From assembly GCA_014727835.1 (NCBI GenBank), contig WJMT01000104.1, forward strand, positions 38,913-102,912: DNA of 64,000 bases, written 5' to 3'. Made by a program: the position numbers and the translations under genes. The notes below the pieces were generated by a model. The model did not search any database. It was given only the letters and a program-made list of their open reading frames with translations, and was not told the origin of the DNA. This stretch comes from Candidatus Aminicenantota bacterium. GTDB taxonomy: Bacteria > Acidobacteriota > Aminicenantia > Aminicenantales > Aminicenantaceae. This document shows, one piece after another, positions 8,937 through 17,446 of the stretch. How positions within the stretch are numbered: the first letter of the stretch is position 1; each line of letters opens with the position of its first letter.

Positions 8937-8945
8937 TGATATAAT
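8937..8945 (+). promoter_or_regulatory. Extended -10 promoter for the O-methyltransferase gene
   Basis: TGATATAAT is an extended -10 element (TGn plus TATAAT at 8940-8945) in the AT-rich gap after the nine-gene run. No good -35 is present, as expected for this promoter type. Transcription would start near 8952. The rest of the 220-base gap holds nothing else I can name. Confidence 0.45.
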
Positions 8946-9022
8946 TTAGGGAAGATTTTGTTCTGGTGTTCGTCTTAATATACGGAAAGGTTTTCTTTCA
9001 ATCGATAATACTGGAGGCTGTT

Positions 9023-9691
9023 ATGAATATTATGGGAGGTTTTTTATATAAAATTTTAATCCTATGCCTTGGCGGAGTGATTTTATTAACCTTTTCAGGA
9101 TTTTCTTTAGACCAGGAGCTGGATGAAAAAGTCCAATCATTTCTGGAAAGCCACAGATTCGGCTGGAGAGATATGAATGTTCCTGAGATTGACGGCCGTA
9201 TACTCTACAATATCATCCTCGAGAACAACTACACCCAAGCCCTCGAGATCGGAACCTCTACCGGACACTCGGCCATCTGGATCGCCTGGGCTCTCAGCAA
9301 GACTGGAGGCAAACTCGTCACCATTGAAATCGATGAGAGGCGCTACAAGGAAGCCCTCAATAACTTTGAGCAAGCCGGACTTTCAGAATACATTGACGCC
9401 CAGCTGGCAGACGCTCATGAGCTGGTCCCGGAACTGGAAGGTCCCTTTGATTTTGTCTTCATTGATGCGGATAAGGGATGGTACACCAACTATGCCAAAG
9501 CTGTGATTCCCAAGATGAAATCCGGAGGCTGCATCGCAGGACATAATGTGTATCAGCCCAGCCGAAGCCGCTGGGCCAGGCAGACCGGAACCAGCGAATT
9601 TTATGAATTCATGCTGGAGCAGGAAGAATTCGAGACCTCTATTCTTGAGGAAAGTCAGGCCGGGGTCTCTGTCAGCTACAAGAAAAAATAA
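9023..9691 (+). CDS. O-methyltransferase (class I SAM-dependent) with signal-like N-terminus
   Basis: 222 residues from ATG 9023, preceded by GGAGG (9013-9017); the open frame begins earlier at a GTG (8966) without a ribosome site. The catechol/caffeoyl-CoA O-methyltransferase-type fold is shown by the SAM-binding motif ALEIGTSTGHSAIWIAWAL, the acidic strand KLVTIEIDE and the metal-site strand FDFVFIDADKGWY. Unusually, the enzyme part is preceded by a hydrophobic leader (ILILCLGGVILLTFSGFS) that looks like a signal peptide or anchor. SAM is cytoplasmic, so a membrane-anchored cytoplasmic enzyme is more plausible than a secreted one. Substrate unknown. Confidence 0.8.
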   Translation: MNIMGGFLYKILILCLGGVILLTFSGFSLDQELDEKVQSFLESHRFGWRDMNVPEIDGRILYNIILENNYTQALEIGTSTGHSAIWIAWALSKTGGKLVTIEIDERRYKEALNNFEQAGLSEYIDAQLADAHELVPELEGPFDFVFIDADKGWYTNYAKAVIPKMKSGGCIAGHNVYQPSRSRWARQTGTSEFYEFMLEQEEFETSILEESQAGVSVSYKKK

Positions 9692-9720
9692 CAATGTGAC
9701 CGCAAGAACCATTCCTTCTC

Positions 9721-11091
9721 ATGAATAACAAAACTTTGTCTCCAGCGGCCCAACACGTGGACAGAAAAATCGGGCCTTTCACTGCCACTTCCATTGTGGT
9801 GGCTAATATGGTGGGAGCCGGTATCTTCACCACTTCAGGCATCATGGCAGGACAGCTACCCAGTTCCGGATGGATTTTGGCCTGCTGGCTCTTAGGAGGG
9901 CTGATCGCTATCGCCGGAGCCCTCTCCTATGCAGAGCTGGCCACCCGCATGCCCCAGGTTGGCGGAGAGTATGTGTATCTCAAAAAAATCTATCACCCAT
10001 CCATCGGTTTTCTGACCGGATGGACCAGTTTCTTTGTGGGATTCTCAGTCCCTATCGCGGCTTCTGCCATGGCGTTTTCCGAATACATTTTCGAGGGACT
10101 CCAGGGGCAGTTTTTGAATGCAAACTCCGGTCAACTCTTTTTTATAAAAAAAGGTACGGCCCTGTTTCTGATCCTCCTTTTTACAGGGATCCACTACATG
10201 GGAATCAAATTAGGCTCCAAAGTCCAAAATTTCTTGACCATTCTTAAAATCGGCATTGTGGTGGGGCTGGCCGGAACCGGGATTGCTTTAACCGGAGGAA
10301 AGGGAATTTCTGCCTTTTCTTTTGTCACACAGGGAGAGAGCTCATGGCTGGCCTTTGGAACTGCCATGATGCTGGTCATGTTTTCCTACAGCGGATGGAA
10401 TGCCAGCTCTTACATTGCCGGAGAGATGAAAAATCCCAGAAAGAACCTGCCCCTTTCCCTCGTTCTGGGCACCTCCATCGTGATCATCCTCTATATCGCT
10501 CTGAATCTGTTTATTTTTCAAGCTGTTTCCTATGACCAGGCCAAAGGGACCATTGCCATTGTGGAGAGAGCTTCTATCGGCGCCTTTGGGCTCTGGATGG
10601 GGGATGCTCTGGGGCTTCTGATCAGTCTGGCGCTTCTCTCTTCATTGAGCGCCTTTGTCATTATCGGGCCCCGGGTTTATTTTGCCATGGCCCGGGACAG
10701 ATTGTTCTTTCCATTTGCTTCCAAAGTCCATCCCAAATACAAAGTGCCGGGAAGGTCGATTCTGATCCAGGGAGCTATTGCCCTGATTATGGTCCTGATC
10801 GGCTCCTTTGAACAGCTTTTAGTCTATATTGGATTTGCTCTGAATATTTTCCCGTGGCTGGCTGTTTTCGGGATCTTTCTGGCCCGAAAGCGTCAGATCG
10901 GAAACAGCAATGCTTTTAAAGTCTGGGGGTACCCGGTGGTCCCAGGATTTTTTCTTGTCTCCAGTTTGTTCCTTATGGCGGTGAATTACTTGAACCGCCC
11001 CTTGGAATCCACTGCTGCTGTGGTGACGGTCCTGATCGGAGTCCCCTGTTATTTTATCTGGATTAAAAGATTTGCCCAACAATCACAATGA
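9721..11091 (+). CDS. APC-family amino acid permease
   Basis: 456 residues with about twelve hydrophobic segments. The N-terminal motif GPFTATSIVVANMVGAGIFTT is the conserved TM1 of the amino acid/polyamine/organocation superfamily, with the unwound GAGIF substrate loop; the next helix has GGLIAIAGALSYAELA, also a family hallmark. It likely imports or exchanges amino acids in the inner membrane, which fits a peptide-degrading lifestyle. No clear ribosome site precedes ATG 9721, and it follows the methyltransferase by 29 bases. Specificity cannot be read from the sequence. Confidence 0.85.
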   Translation: MNNKTLSPAAQHVDRKIGPFTATSIVVANMVGAGIFTTSGIMAGQLPSSGWILACWLLGGLIAIAGALSYAELATRMPQVGGEYVYLKKIYHPSIGFLTGWTSFFVGFSVPIAASAMAFSEYIFEGLQGQFLNANSGQLFFIKKGTALFLILLFTGIHYMGIKLGSKVQNFLTILKIGIVVGLAGTGIALTGGKGISAFSFVTQGESSWLAFGTAMMLVMFSYSGWNASSYIAGEMKNPRKNLPLSLVLGTSIVIILYIALNLFIFQAVSYDQAKGTIAIVERASIGAFGLWMGDALGLLISLALLSSLSAFVIIGPRVYFAMARDRLFFPFASKVHPKYKVPGRSILIQGAIALIMVLIGSFEQLLVYIGFALNIFPWLAVFGIFLARKRQIGNSNAFKVWGYPVVPGFFLVSSLFLMAVNYLNRPLESTAAVVTVLIGVPCYFIWIKRFAQQSQ

Positions 11092-11130
11092 TGTTATGGT
11101 GAGTGCCGTTAGAAATTGGAGGATATAAAA

Positions 11131-11886
11131 ATGATAAAAAAAGGAATTCAAATCATATCTTTCTCAGCAGCTGTTTTAATGATTTTCAGCGCGGCTCATT
11201 CAGCTGACTGGTTTTTGGATATGGAGACCGGATGGCTCTCCAGCGGATACAACAATGTGCGCATCCCTAATGCCACTGGAACTCTCTTTTCTCTTTCCGA
11301 AGATTTGGACATCCAAAGCAAGATGTTTGTTCGATTCAGAGCCGGAGTGATGCTGGGAGAGAGGCATGCGGTTTCTCTATTAGCCGCTCCCCTCACACTC
11401 AATGCTCAAGGACAAGTCGATCAGGAGATCTTCTTTTTTGAAGAACAATTTCCTGCGCAGGCCCCTTTGGATGCTGTGTACACATTCAACTCATACCGGG
11501 CCACCTACCGTTATGACCTGGTCCGGTCATCCAAATGGACCGTAGGCATTGGTTTCACAGCCAAAATCCGGGACGCGGTGATCAAAGTGGAGAGTCTGGA
11601 TAAATCGTCAGAAAAAACAAATGTGGGGTTTGTTCCTCTGCTGCATTTTCGGGTCGAATACTTTTTCACTCCCCAAATCCGGGCCCTCTTGGAAGGAGAT
11701 GCCCTGGCCAGTCCAGGAGGACAGGGAAGAGCCGAAGATATTCTTCTAGGACTAGTGGTGAAGGCAGGGAATAGCTGGGACATCAAAGCCGGCTACCGGA
11801 TGATCGAAGGCGGGGCAGATGTGGATGAGGTGTACAATTTTGCCTGGCTCAACCTATACACGGTAGGAACCATCTTTAGATTTTAA
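11131..11886 (+). CDS. Outer-membrane beta-barrel protein
   Basis: 251 residues from ATG 11131 with GGAGG at 11118-11122; the TTG at 11116 is not used. The signal peptide ends near AAHSA. The mature part alternates polar and hydrophobic residues in strands such as FRAGVMLGERHAVSLLAAPL, FNSYRATYRYDLV and WDIKAGYRMIEGGAD, and ends with F (TIFRF), the usual C-terminal signal for outer-membrane insertion. Function unknown; porin- or OmpW-like structure is inferred. The next gene converges from the other strand 47 bases on. Confidence 0.7.
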   Translation: MIKKGIQIISFSAAVLMIFSAAHSADWFLDMETGWLSSGYNNVRIPNATGTLFSLSEDLDIQSKMFVRFRAGVMLGERHAVSLLAAPLTLNAQGQVDQEIFFFEEQFPAQAPLDAVYTFNSYRATYRYDLVRSSKWTVGIGFTAKIRDAVIKVESLDKSSEKTNVGFVPLLHFRVEYFFTPQIRALLEGDALASPGGQGRAEDILLGLVVKAGNSWDIKAGYRMIEGGADVDEVYNFAWLNLYTVGTIFRF

Positions 11887-11933
11887 AAGAAAATCTTTAA
11901 AAGCAAACCTTTTTTAATTCAGGTTCTTTCGGC

Positions 11934-14900
11934 TTATTTAATGATGATCCGGGGGATATCGTTCTCCTCCAAAAGTTTCTCAAACCGGCCGATCTCATTC
12001 TCTATTAGGTTTTGAAATCTCTTTTCCGCCTTAGATAGCTGAATGTCAAGGTCTTCATATCTTTGATAAACAGCTTGGGTGGGCTTGGAATCCTGAGAAT
12101 GAACTGCTGAATATAAGTAAGCAAGCTGATTGTCCAGCTTGACCTGATAATTGATGGGGTCCTGTCTGCTTTCGTTTTTGGTCTGAATCAGCTCCTGCTC
12201 CAGAGAGTTTAATTTTTTCAATAAGTCATCAGCAGAATTTTTAACCACTTCTTTGAAACCTGCTTTAACAGCCCTTGACGAGAGGCTTTGCACCTGCTCC
12301 CTGATATCACGTATTTTCTTTATCAAATCATGACTCAGTGTAAACTTTTGACCCACTTTGACCTGAAGGTCAAACTGCTCTTTGAGGTCTTCAACGGTGA
12401 TGTCTTCCCATCTGGGATCTTTCAAGACTCTAAAGTTCCGCACCTGTTTCTCCTGTCCACATGTCAGCCGGACTTTGTAGGTCCCCGGAACTGCTTTGGG
12501 TCCTCCGGTATAGCTCAGTGAAATCACAGCTTCCTTGATTTTTTCAGGCGCTTTGTGAGTCAAGTTCCATGTGAACTGATTCATTCCTTTTTCAGTCTTG
12601 ATCTTATCAAAAGTCCGGATCACATGGTTGTCCTGGTCCAGGACCTCGATTTTCACAGACTCTGGTTTGTCTTTCAGATAATAATACACTGACAACCGTG
12701 AAAGAGGGCCTCTTACTTGGGTCCGGTAAACCTTTTCCGGCTGGAACAAAACAGCCTCTTCTTCTGCCATTGCTTTTTCAAGCTGTCCCAGAACAGACAA
12801 ATCATCCAGTATCCAGAATCCTCTCCCCTGGGTGGAAACAATCAAATCCTGGTCATACACCATCAGATCCGTGACCGGAGTCACAGGCAGGTTGAGCTGC
12901 AGTTCCTGCCAGTGCTTTCCGTCATCAAAAGAGACAAACATCCCAAATTCAGTCCCGGCGTACAAAAGACCTCTCCTGTCAGGATCTTCCCGAACCGCTC
13001 TCACGAAATAATCTTCCGGTATGCCGTTTTTTCCGTCTGTGAGCAGGGCCCAGGACCGGCCGTAATCATCGGTCCTGAAAACATAGGGATGAAAGTCATT
13101 GTCTCTGTACCTGTATACAGCCATAAGCACCTGTCCCGGGTATTTGGAGGACACATCAAACATATTGATTGTCCCCTCTTTAGGCATGTTCTTGGGAGTG
13201 ACATTATTCCAGGTCTGGCCTCCGTCTTTAGAGACGTGAACCAGTCCGTCATCAGAGCCGGTCCACAGAACTCCTTTCTCAAGGGGAGACTCCTCAAAGG
13301 CAAAAATAGTGCTATAGGTCTCCACTCCGGTGCAGTCATGCTGGATGGGGCCTCCAGCCCGCCCCAAGTAATCATCGATATTTTGAGTCAGGTCAGGGCT
13401 GATCACTTCCCAGATCTGTCCCTCGTCTGTGGACCGATGCACATAATTGGATGTGATGTAAAGCACATCAGAGTCATGAGGGGAAATCCTTATGGGAAAA
13501 TTCCACTGGAATCTATACTTGAGGTCGCGGCCGGCGATCCCGTCATCCAGTTCAGGATAGGCATTGATTCTCTTATAATGTCCTCTTTTTCTATCCAAAC
13601 GGGTCAATATGCCGATATAGTTTCCTGCATATATGATGTCCGGGTCTCTGGGGTCCACAGCAACGTGACCGCTTTCACCGCCGCCGACCGCATAAAAATC
13701 CTGATTCGGCCTCCCCTGGCTGGATAAAGATAAGGATGAGTTATCCTGCTGACAGCCGTAGACACGGTATGGAAATTGATGGTCCACACTGAGCCGGTAT
13801 ATCTCTGCAGTGGGCTGACTGCTTTGAGAGGACCAGGAACGGCCGCCGTTGTAAGTGACATTGGCACCTCCGTCATTGCTCTGGATCATGATATCCGGGT
13901 TATGGGGATTGATCCACAGACAGTGGTTATCTCCGTGCGGTGTTCGGATGCGCCTGAAGTCCTCTCCATCATTCAGGGATTTATAAAATCCGGTATTAAG
14001 AACATAGACCGTATGTTCATTCACCGGGTCAGCAAAAATTCTGGAGTAATACCAGGCCCGCTGGCGGAAGCGGTGATCCCTGTTGATTCTCCTCCACTTC
14101 TTTCCGCCGTTTTCAGAAAGGTATATGCCGCCTTTTTTTTCATCTGCAGACTCTTGGATCACCCAAACTCTCATCGGATTCACAGGAGAAACCGCCACTC
14201 CGACCCGGCCCACCACACCTGTGGGCAGCCCTCCTTTGAGCTGATTCCAGGTCTCACCGCCGTCTGTGGTCTTGTACACTCCTCCGTGTTCTCCACCATC
14301 AATCAGAGTCCAGGGCTTTCGTTCTGCCTGCCACATCCCCGCATACAAGATCCGAGGATTGTTCGGATCCATAACCATATCCACACATCCTGTCCGGTCA
14401 TCAACGAAGAGGACTTTTTCCCAACTCTCTCCTCCATCCAGAGTGCGAAAAACTCCTCTCTCCGGACCGGGTCCGAAAATGTTTCCCAGCACTGCCGCAT
14501 AAACCACATCAGGGTCCTTGGGATGGATCTGGATCTTTCCGATCTGAGCTTCGGTTTCCAGGCCCTTGAGCTCCCATGTCTGTCCTCCGTCAGCGGATTT
14601 GTAGATTCCTCTGCCTGTGGATATGTTGCCCCGCGGACTGGCAGACCCGGTCCCCACATACATGACATTGGGATCAGATAGAGCCACTTCAATGGAACCG
14701 ATGGAGGCGACTTGAAAGAAACCATCAGAAATATTGGTCCAGTGGATGCCTCCGTCTGTGGTCTTCCAAACTCCGCCGCCTGTAGAGCCCATGAAAAAAG
14801 TGTATTTCTCATCCGGAACTCCGGTCACTGCGGTGACCCGGCCTCCTCTGTAAGGGCCGATGAAACGGTATTCTAAATTTTTAAATAGAACCGGATCCAT

Positions 14901-15002
14901 GGTTTCAGGGGTGTTTTTCGAAAGAGAAATCCCGTTGAAAAACAGCGCTGATCCAATCAAAATAACAAAAATTGTGATGTATTTTTTTGGTTTTTGAGTC
15001 AT
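11934..15002 (-). CDS. Large secreted BNR/VPS10-like repeat protein
   Basis: 1022 residues with an N-terminal signal or anchor. About eleven Asp-box (BNR) repeats with the S/T-x-D-G-G-x-x-W pattern can be read, for example TTDGGIHWTN, SADGGQTWEL, TLDGGESWEK, TTDGGETWNQ, SKDGGQTWNN and SFDDGKHWQE. These form the tandem beta-propellers of the sortilin/VPS10 and sialidase-like superfamily. No sialidase catalytic set is evident, so binding or an unknown hydrolase role is more likely. The last 250 residues form an Ig-like segment and a probable coiled coil. A GGAAAGGAAG ribosome site precedes the ATG. Such proteins are abundant in peptide-degrading anaerobes. Confidence 0.8.
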   Translation of the reverse strand: MTQKPKKYITIFVILIGSALFFNGISLSKNTPETMDPVLFKNLEYRFIGPYRGGRVTAVTGVPDEKYTFFMGSTGGGVWKTTDGGIHWTNISDGFFQVASIGSIEVALSDPNVMYVGTGSASPRGNISTGRGIYKSADGGQTWELKGLETEAQIGKIQIHPKDPDVVYAAVLGNIFGPGPERGVFRTLDGGESWEKVLFVDDRTGCVDMVMDPNNPRILYAGMWQAERKPWTLIDGGEHGGVYKTTDGGETWNQLKGGLPTGVVGRVGVAVSPVNPMRVWVIQESADEKKGGIYLSENGGKKWRRINRDHRFRQRAWYYSRIFADPVNEHTVYVLNTGFYKSLNDGEDFRRIRTPHGDNHCLWINPHNPDIMIQSNDGGANVTYNGGRSWSSQSSQPTAEIYRLSVDHQFPYRVYGCQQDNSSLSLSSQGRPNQDFYAVGGGESGHVAVDPRDPDIIYAGNYIGILTRLDRKRGHYKRINAYPELDDGIAGRDLKYRFQWNFPIRISPHDSDVLYITSNYVHRSTDEGQIWEVISPDLTQNIDDYLGRAGGPIQHDCTGVETYSTIFAFEESPLEKGVLWTGSDDGLVHVSKDGGQTWNNVTPKNMPKEGTINMFDVSSKYPGQVLMAVYRYRDNDFHPYVFRTDDYGRSWALLTDGKNGIPEDYFVRAVREDPDRRGLLYAGTEFGMFVSFDDGKHWQELQLNLPVTPVTDLMVYDQDLIVSTQGRGFWILDDLSVLGQLEKAMAEEEAVLFQPEKVYRTQVRGPLSRLSVYYYLKDKPESVKIEVLDQDNHVIRTFDKIKTEKGMNQFTWNLTHKAPEKIKEAVISLSYTGGPKAVPGTYKVRLTCGQEKQVRNFRVLKDPRWEDITVEDLKEQFDLQVKVGQKFTLSHDLIKKIRDIREQVQSLSSRAVKAGFKEVVKNSADDLLKKLNSLEQELIQTKNESRQDPINYQVKLDNQLAYLYSAVHSQDSKPTQAVYQRYEDLDIQLSKAEKRFQNLIENEIGRFEKLLEENDIPRIIIK

Positions 15003-15054
15003 AAATTATCTTCCTTTCCCCATTCTGGGTTTTTCGATTTTTCTGTTCCGCTGC

Positions 15055-16599
15055 TCAGGAAAGCATTTCCCAATGAATATTTTTTCTCCTTAAAGCATAA
15101 CCGACCTCCCGGAAATACTGGCCGTACCCTGTCATCCAGTGGAAACCTTTCATCTTTTCAGCCACCCGTCTGTCAGAGCATTCATAACCCACATCTATCT
15201 GTGATCGACATATGTCCATAAAAGGGGAATCCAGGATCTTTCCGCTGAGTCCGAGCCATTTTTGAGAGGCAAAGTCTGGAATGATGTTGGTCAGCTCCTG
15301 GCCTTTCATCATCTCCACCTTAGGTGCGGCTCCGTAATCTGATTCAAAATGAGTCAGGATGCGAACCGGCTCCAGAGTCTTTCCGTTCATTTTCCGGGGC
15401 GCTGTACAATGGGCTAAGGTGATGACTCCGTTATGAGGAAAGGTCGGATCATTGAGAAATACAGGCTTTCCTGAAATGTGAGCCAGCAGGACTCCGGCTG
15501 GAATCACCACAAAATCAGATTCACAGAAAGCCAGATAACCCGAGTCATTCAACAGGCTTAGAGTCAAGCAAGCCGATGTTTCGGCCAGAGGCATGATGGT
15601 TCCCATACATCCCCTTATGGTCACTGCTCTGCATTCTGCTTTATTCATGAGCTTTCTGAAAACCTCTTCCAGAAGAAAGGCATTGTCAACAAAAGAATGC
15701 TTGGTTTCCAGCCGCACTTGAGGATTCCGGACATACTGTCGGGCTCTGGACTCAGCTCTGTTCACAGCGGTTTTGTCTGCTCTGGCCTCTGTGATCAATG
15801 CTCCCAGTTCCCTATAAGATACGGTCCGGATGTCATATTTCCATTTCTCCCGGACCAGCCCGGGCACCACTCCTTTGGGCTGGGACCAGGCTCCGGGCCC
15901 TCCAACGGCTAAAATCCTGGTGTTGAGTGCATTTTTCAGTCCGCACAGAGAGCGGAGACGCCACAAGATTTCTGAGGTATCATCAATGACCACGTCCTCA
16001 TAGGTGATTCCTTTAATTGATAAGGCATCTGTGTGCTGTCTCAAATAGCGGGGACTGATGATCTCATACCAGAGATACACCGGGCCTGATCTGTGCCGGC
16101 AGAAAAAGATCATGTCTTTTCCGAGTTCATGGATGGCATCAAAAATGTCCATCCACCCCCCGGCCGCATAGATGAGAAACACATCCACATCAGATGAATC
16201 CTGCAGTCTGAAGACTTCATCCTTACTTTGGATGCCCACAATGGATTTGATGCTTAGAGGATAATCCGCTTCCTTTTGAATATGTGTGAGCTCTTTTTTG
16301 ATTCGAATTCTCTCCTGTTCTGCATCCTGTTTATTTTGAATACCGCCCCAGGCTCTCCAGCTTCTCTGGGGTTGCGGTTTGGGAACAGAATAAGTGAGAA
16401 CGGGCTGCACAACCAAAGGAGACCGGGAGAAAAGAGGGGATTTTGTATTTGTATCGGAAGTCAAGCTGTTCCAGGAAAGCTTCCCCAAAGCTGAACCGGC
16501 TAAAGCTACAGCTCCCATCCGGTTTAGAAAATTCCGCCTCGAAATCCCTTCATGGAAAACGCTTTTCTTTCTTTTTTGAATTTCTTTTAATGAAGACAT
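15055..16599 (-). CDS. Tat-exported sugar-isomerase-like protein (L-fucose/arabinose isomerase-related)
   Basis: 514 residues. The N-terminus has a twin-arginine signal, SRRNFLNRMGAVALAGSALG. The C-terminal third reads like the L-fucose/L-arabinose isomerase fold: RGCMGTIMPLAETSACL, then FLNDPTFPHNGVITLAHCTA and HFESDYGAAPKVEMMKG, which resemble the conserved GHC and HFES-type motifs. The middle (DVDVFLIYAAGGW, ILAVGGPGAWS) looks Rossmann-like. A Tat signal on an isomerase-like protein is uncommon and suggests folded, metal-bound export. It lies 52 bases upstream of the BNR gene on the same strand. The assignment is by motif resemblance only. Confidence 0.55.
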   Translation of the reverse strand: MSSLKEIQKRKKSVFHEGISRRNFLNRMGAVALAGSALGKLSWNSLTSDTNTKSPLFSRSPLVVQPVLTYSVPKPQPQRSWRAWGGIQNKQDAEQERIRIKKELTHIQKEADYPLSIKSIVGIQSKDEVFRLQDSSDVDVFLIYAAGGWMDIFDAIHELGKDMIFFCRHRSGPVYLWYEIISPRYLRQHTDALSIKGITYEDVVIDDTSEILWRLRSLCGLKNALNTRILAVGGPGAWSQPKGVVPGLVREKWKYDIRTVSYRELGALITEARADKTAVNRAESRARQYVRNPQVRLETKHSFVDNAFLLEEVFRKLMNKAECRAVTIRGCMGTIMPLAETSACLTLSLLNDSGYLAFCESDFVVIPAGVLLAHISGKPVFLNDPTFPHNGVITLAHCTAPRKMNGKTLEPVRILTHFESDYGAAPKVEMMKGQELTNIIPDFASQKWLGLSGKILDSPFMDICRSQIDVGYECSDRRVAEKMKGFHWMTGYGQYFREVGYALRRKNIHWEMLS

Positions 16600-16757
16600 G
16601 AAAACTCCCTTTTTAAATGAGAATCAGAAAAACAATGTGTCATAATACCTGATCCCAAATGATATATTCCAAACACATCTCCCGTCAACACAAAACTCCA
16701 TCCAAACATCTTGCTCATATTCCCGCTTCATAAAAATGTAAAGAGTATCAAAAAAGA

Positions 16758-16766
16758 TGTTATAAT
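16758..16766 (+). promoter_or_regulatory. Extended -10 promoter for beta-barrel gene
   Basis: TGTTATAAT (TGn plus TATAAT at 16761-16766) lies 53 bases before the ATG at 16819. It argues against the longer open frame that starts at 16711, because the predicted transcript start would be near 16773. The remaining bases of this divergent gap hold nothing else recognisable. Confidence 0.5.
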
Positions 16767-16818
16767 GATGGTCTGCTTAGAGCCACAGCTTAATTATCTT
16801 TATTATCAGGAGGAAAAG

Positions 16819-17439
16819 ATGAGCCAAAAAACAAAATGCTTTTTAGCCATTGGAACAGCCTTATTGTTGAATGCGGCTATGATGGCTCAAAGTCCTCAAA
16901 GCAGCGCACACATAAACGGCGGCTGGAGCTGGATGCTGGAAGACACTCTGGATTCCGGATTGAAAACGGGATTCGGATTTTCACTTCCTCTGCTGAACAA
17001 GACAACAGCAACTTTTGACTTCGGATACTGGAAAAGCACTGTACATCAGAAACCAAATATGCTTTTCAATGGAACCTTAAGCATGGCTCCTTTTCAGGTA
17101 TCCTTAAATTACTATTTCTTTGAAAAAAAAAGAGTCAATCCTTATGTGTTTGGAGGAACCGGAATTGTGTTCACACACTTTGAAATGGAAGATATAGTGA
17201 CCATTCCTGAAGTTTCCATCAGCCAGAACGTCAAAAACGGAATCAGCTTTCACGCCGGAGCCGGATCTCTTTTCAGAATGAAAAAGAACTTAGCATTCTA
17301 CGCAGAAGTGTGTTTTTTTTACAGAAGAGGAAAAGCCACCACTACTATGGAGGATATGAATTTTGGAAGGTCAACTGAAGATTTCAACTTGAATCTCAAT
17401 TCCCTTGCTTTCAGCATAGGGATCAAATATTTCCTTTAG
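16819..17439 (+). CDS. Outer-membrane beta-barrel protein
   Basis: 206 residues from ATG 16819 with AGGAGG at 16808-16813. The signal peptide ends near AAMMAQS. The mature chain has amphipathic strands with aromatic girdles (TATFDFGYWKS, FQVSLNYYFFEKKRVNPYVF, GISFHAGAGSLFRM) and closes with SIGIKYFL, an outer-membrane-type C-terminus. The organisation resembles small OmpW/OmpX-like or OMP_b-brl proteins. It has its own promoter. Function unknown. It converges with the response-regulator gene, their stops only 7 bases apart. Confidence 0.7.
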   Translation: MSQKTKCFLAIGTALLLNAAMMAQSPQSSAHINGGWSWMLEDTLDSGLKTGFGFSLPLLNKTTATFDFGYWKSTVHQKPNMLFNGTLSMAPFQVSLNYYFFEKKRVNPYVFGGTGIVFTHFEMEDIVTIPEVSISQNVKNGISFHAGAGSLFRMKKNLAFYAEVCFFYRRGKATTTMEDMNFGRSTEDFNLNLNSLAFSIGIKYFL

Positions 17440-17446
17440 ATTCAAA

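Noticed and set aside
12717..14681. Two long open frames (336 and 301 codons) on the plus strand inside the BNR-repeat gene
   Set aside because: They lie antisense to a gene with clear repeated Asp-box motifs and show no ribosome sites or recognisable domains; the repeats and base composition of the real gene explain the open frames.
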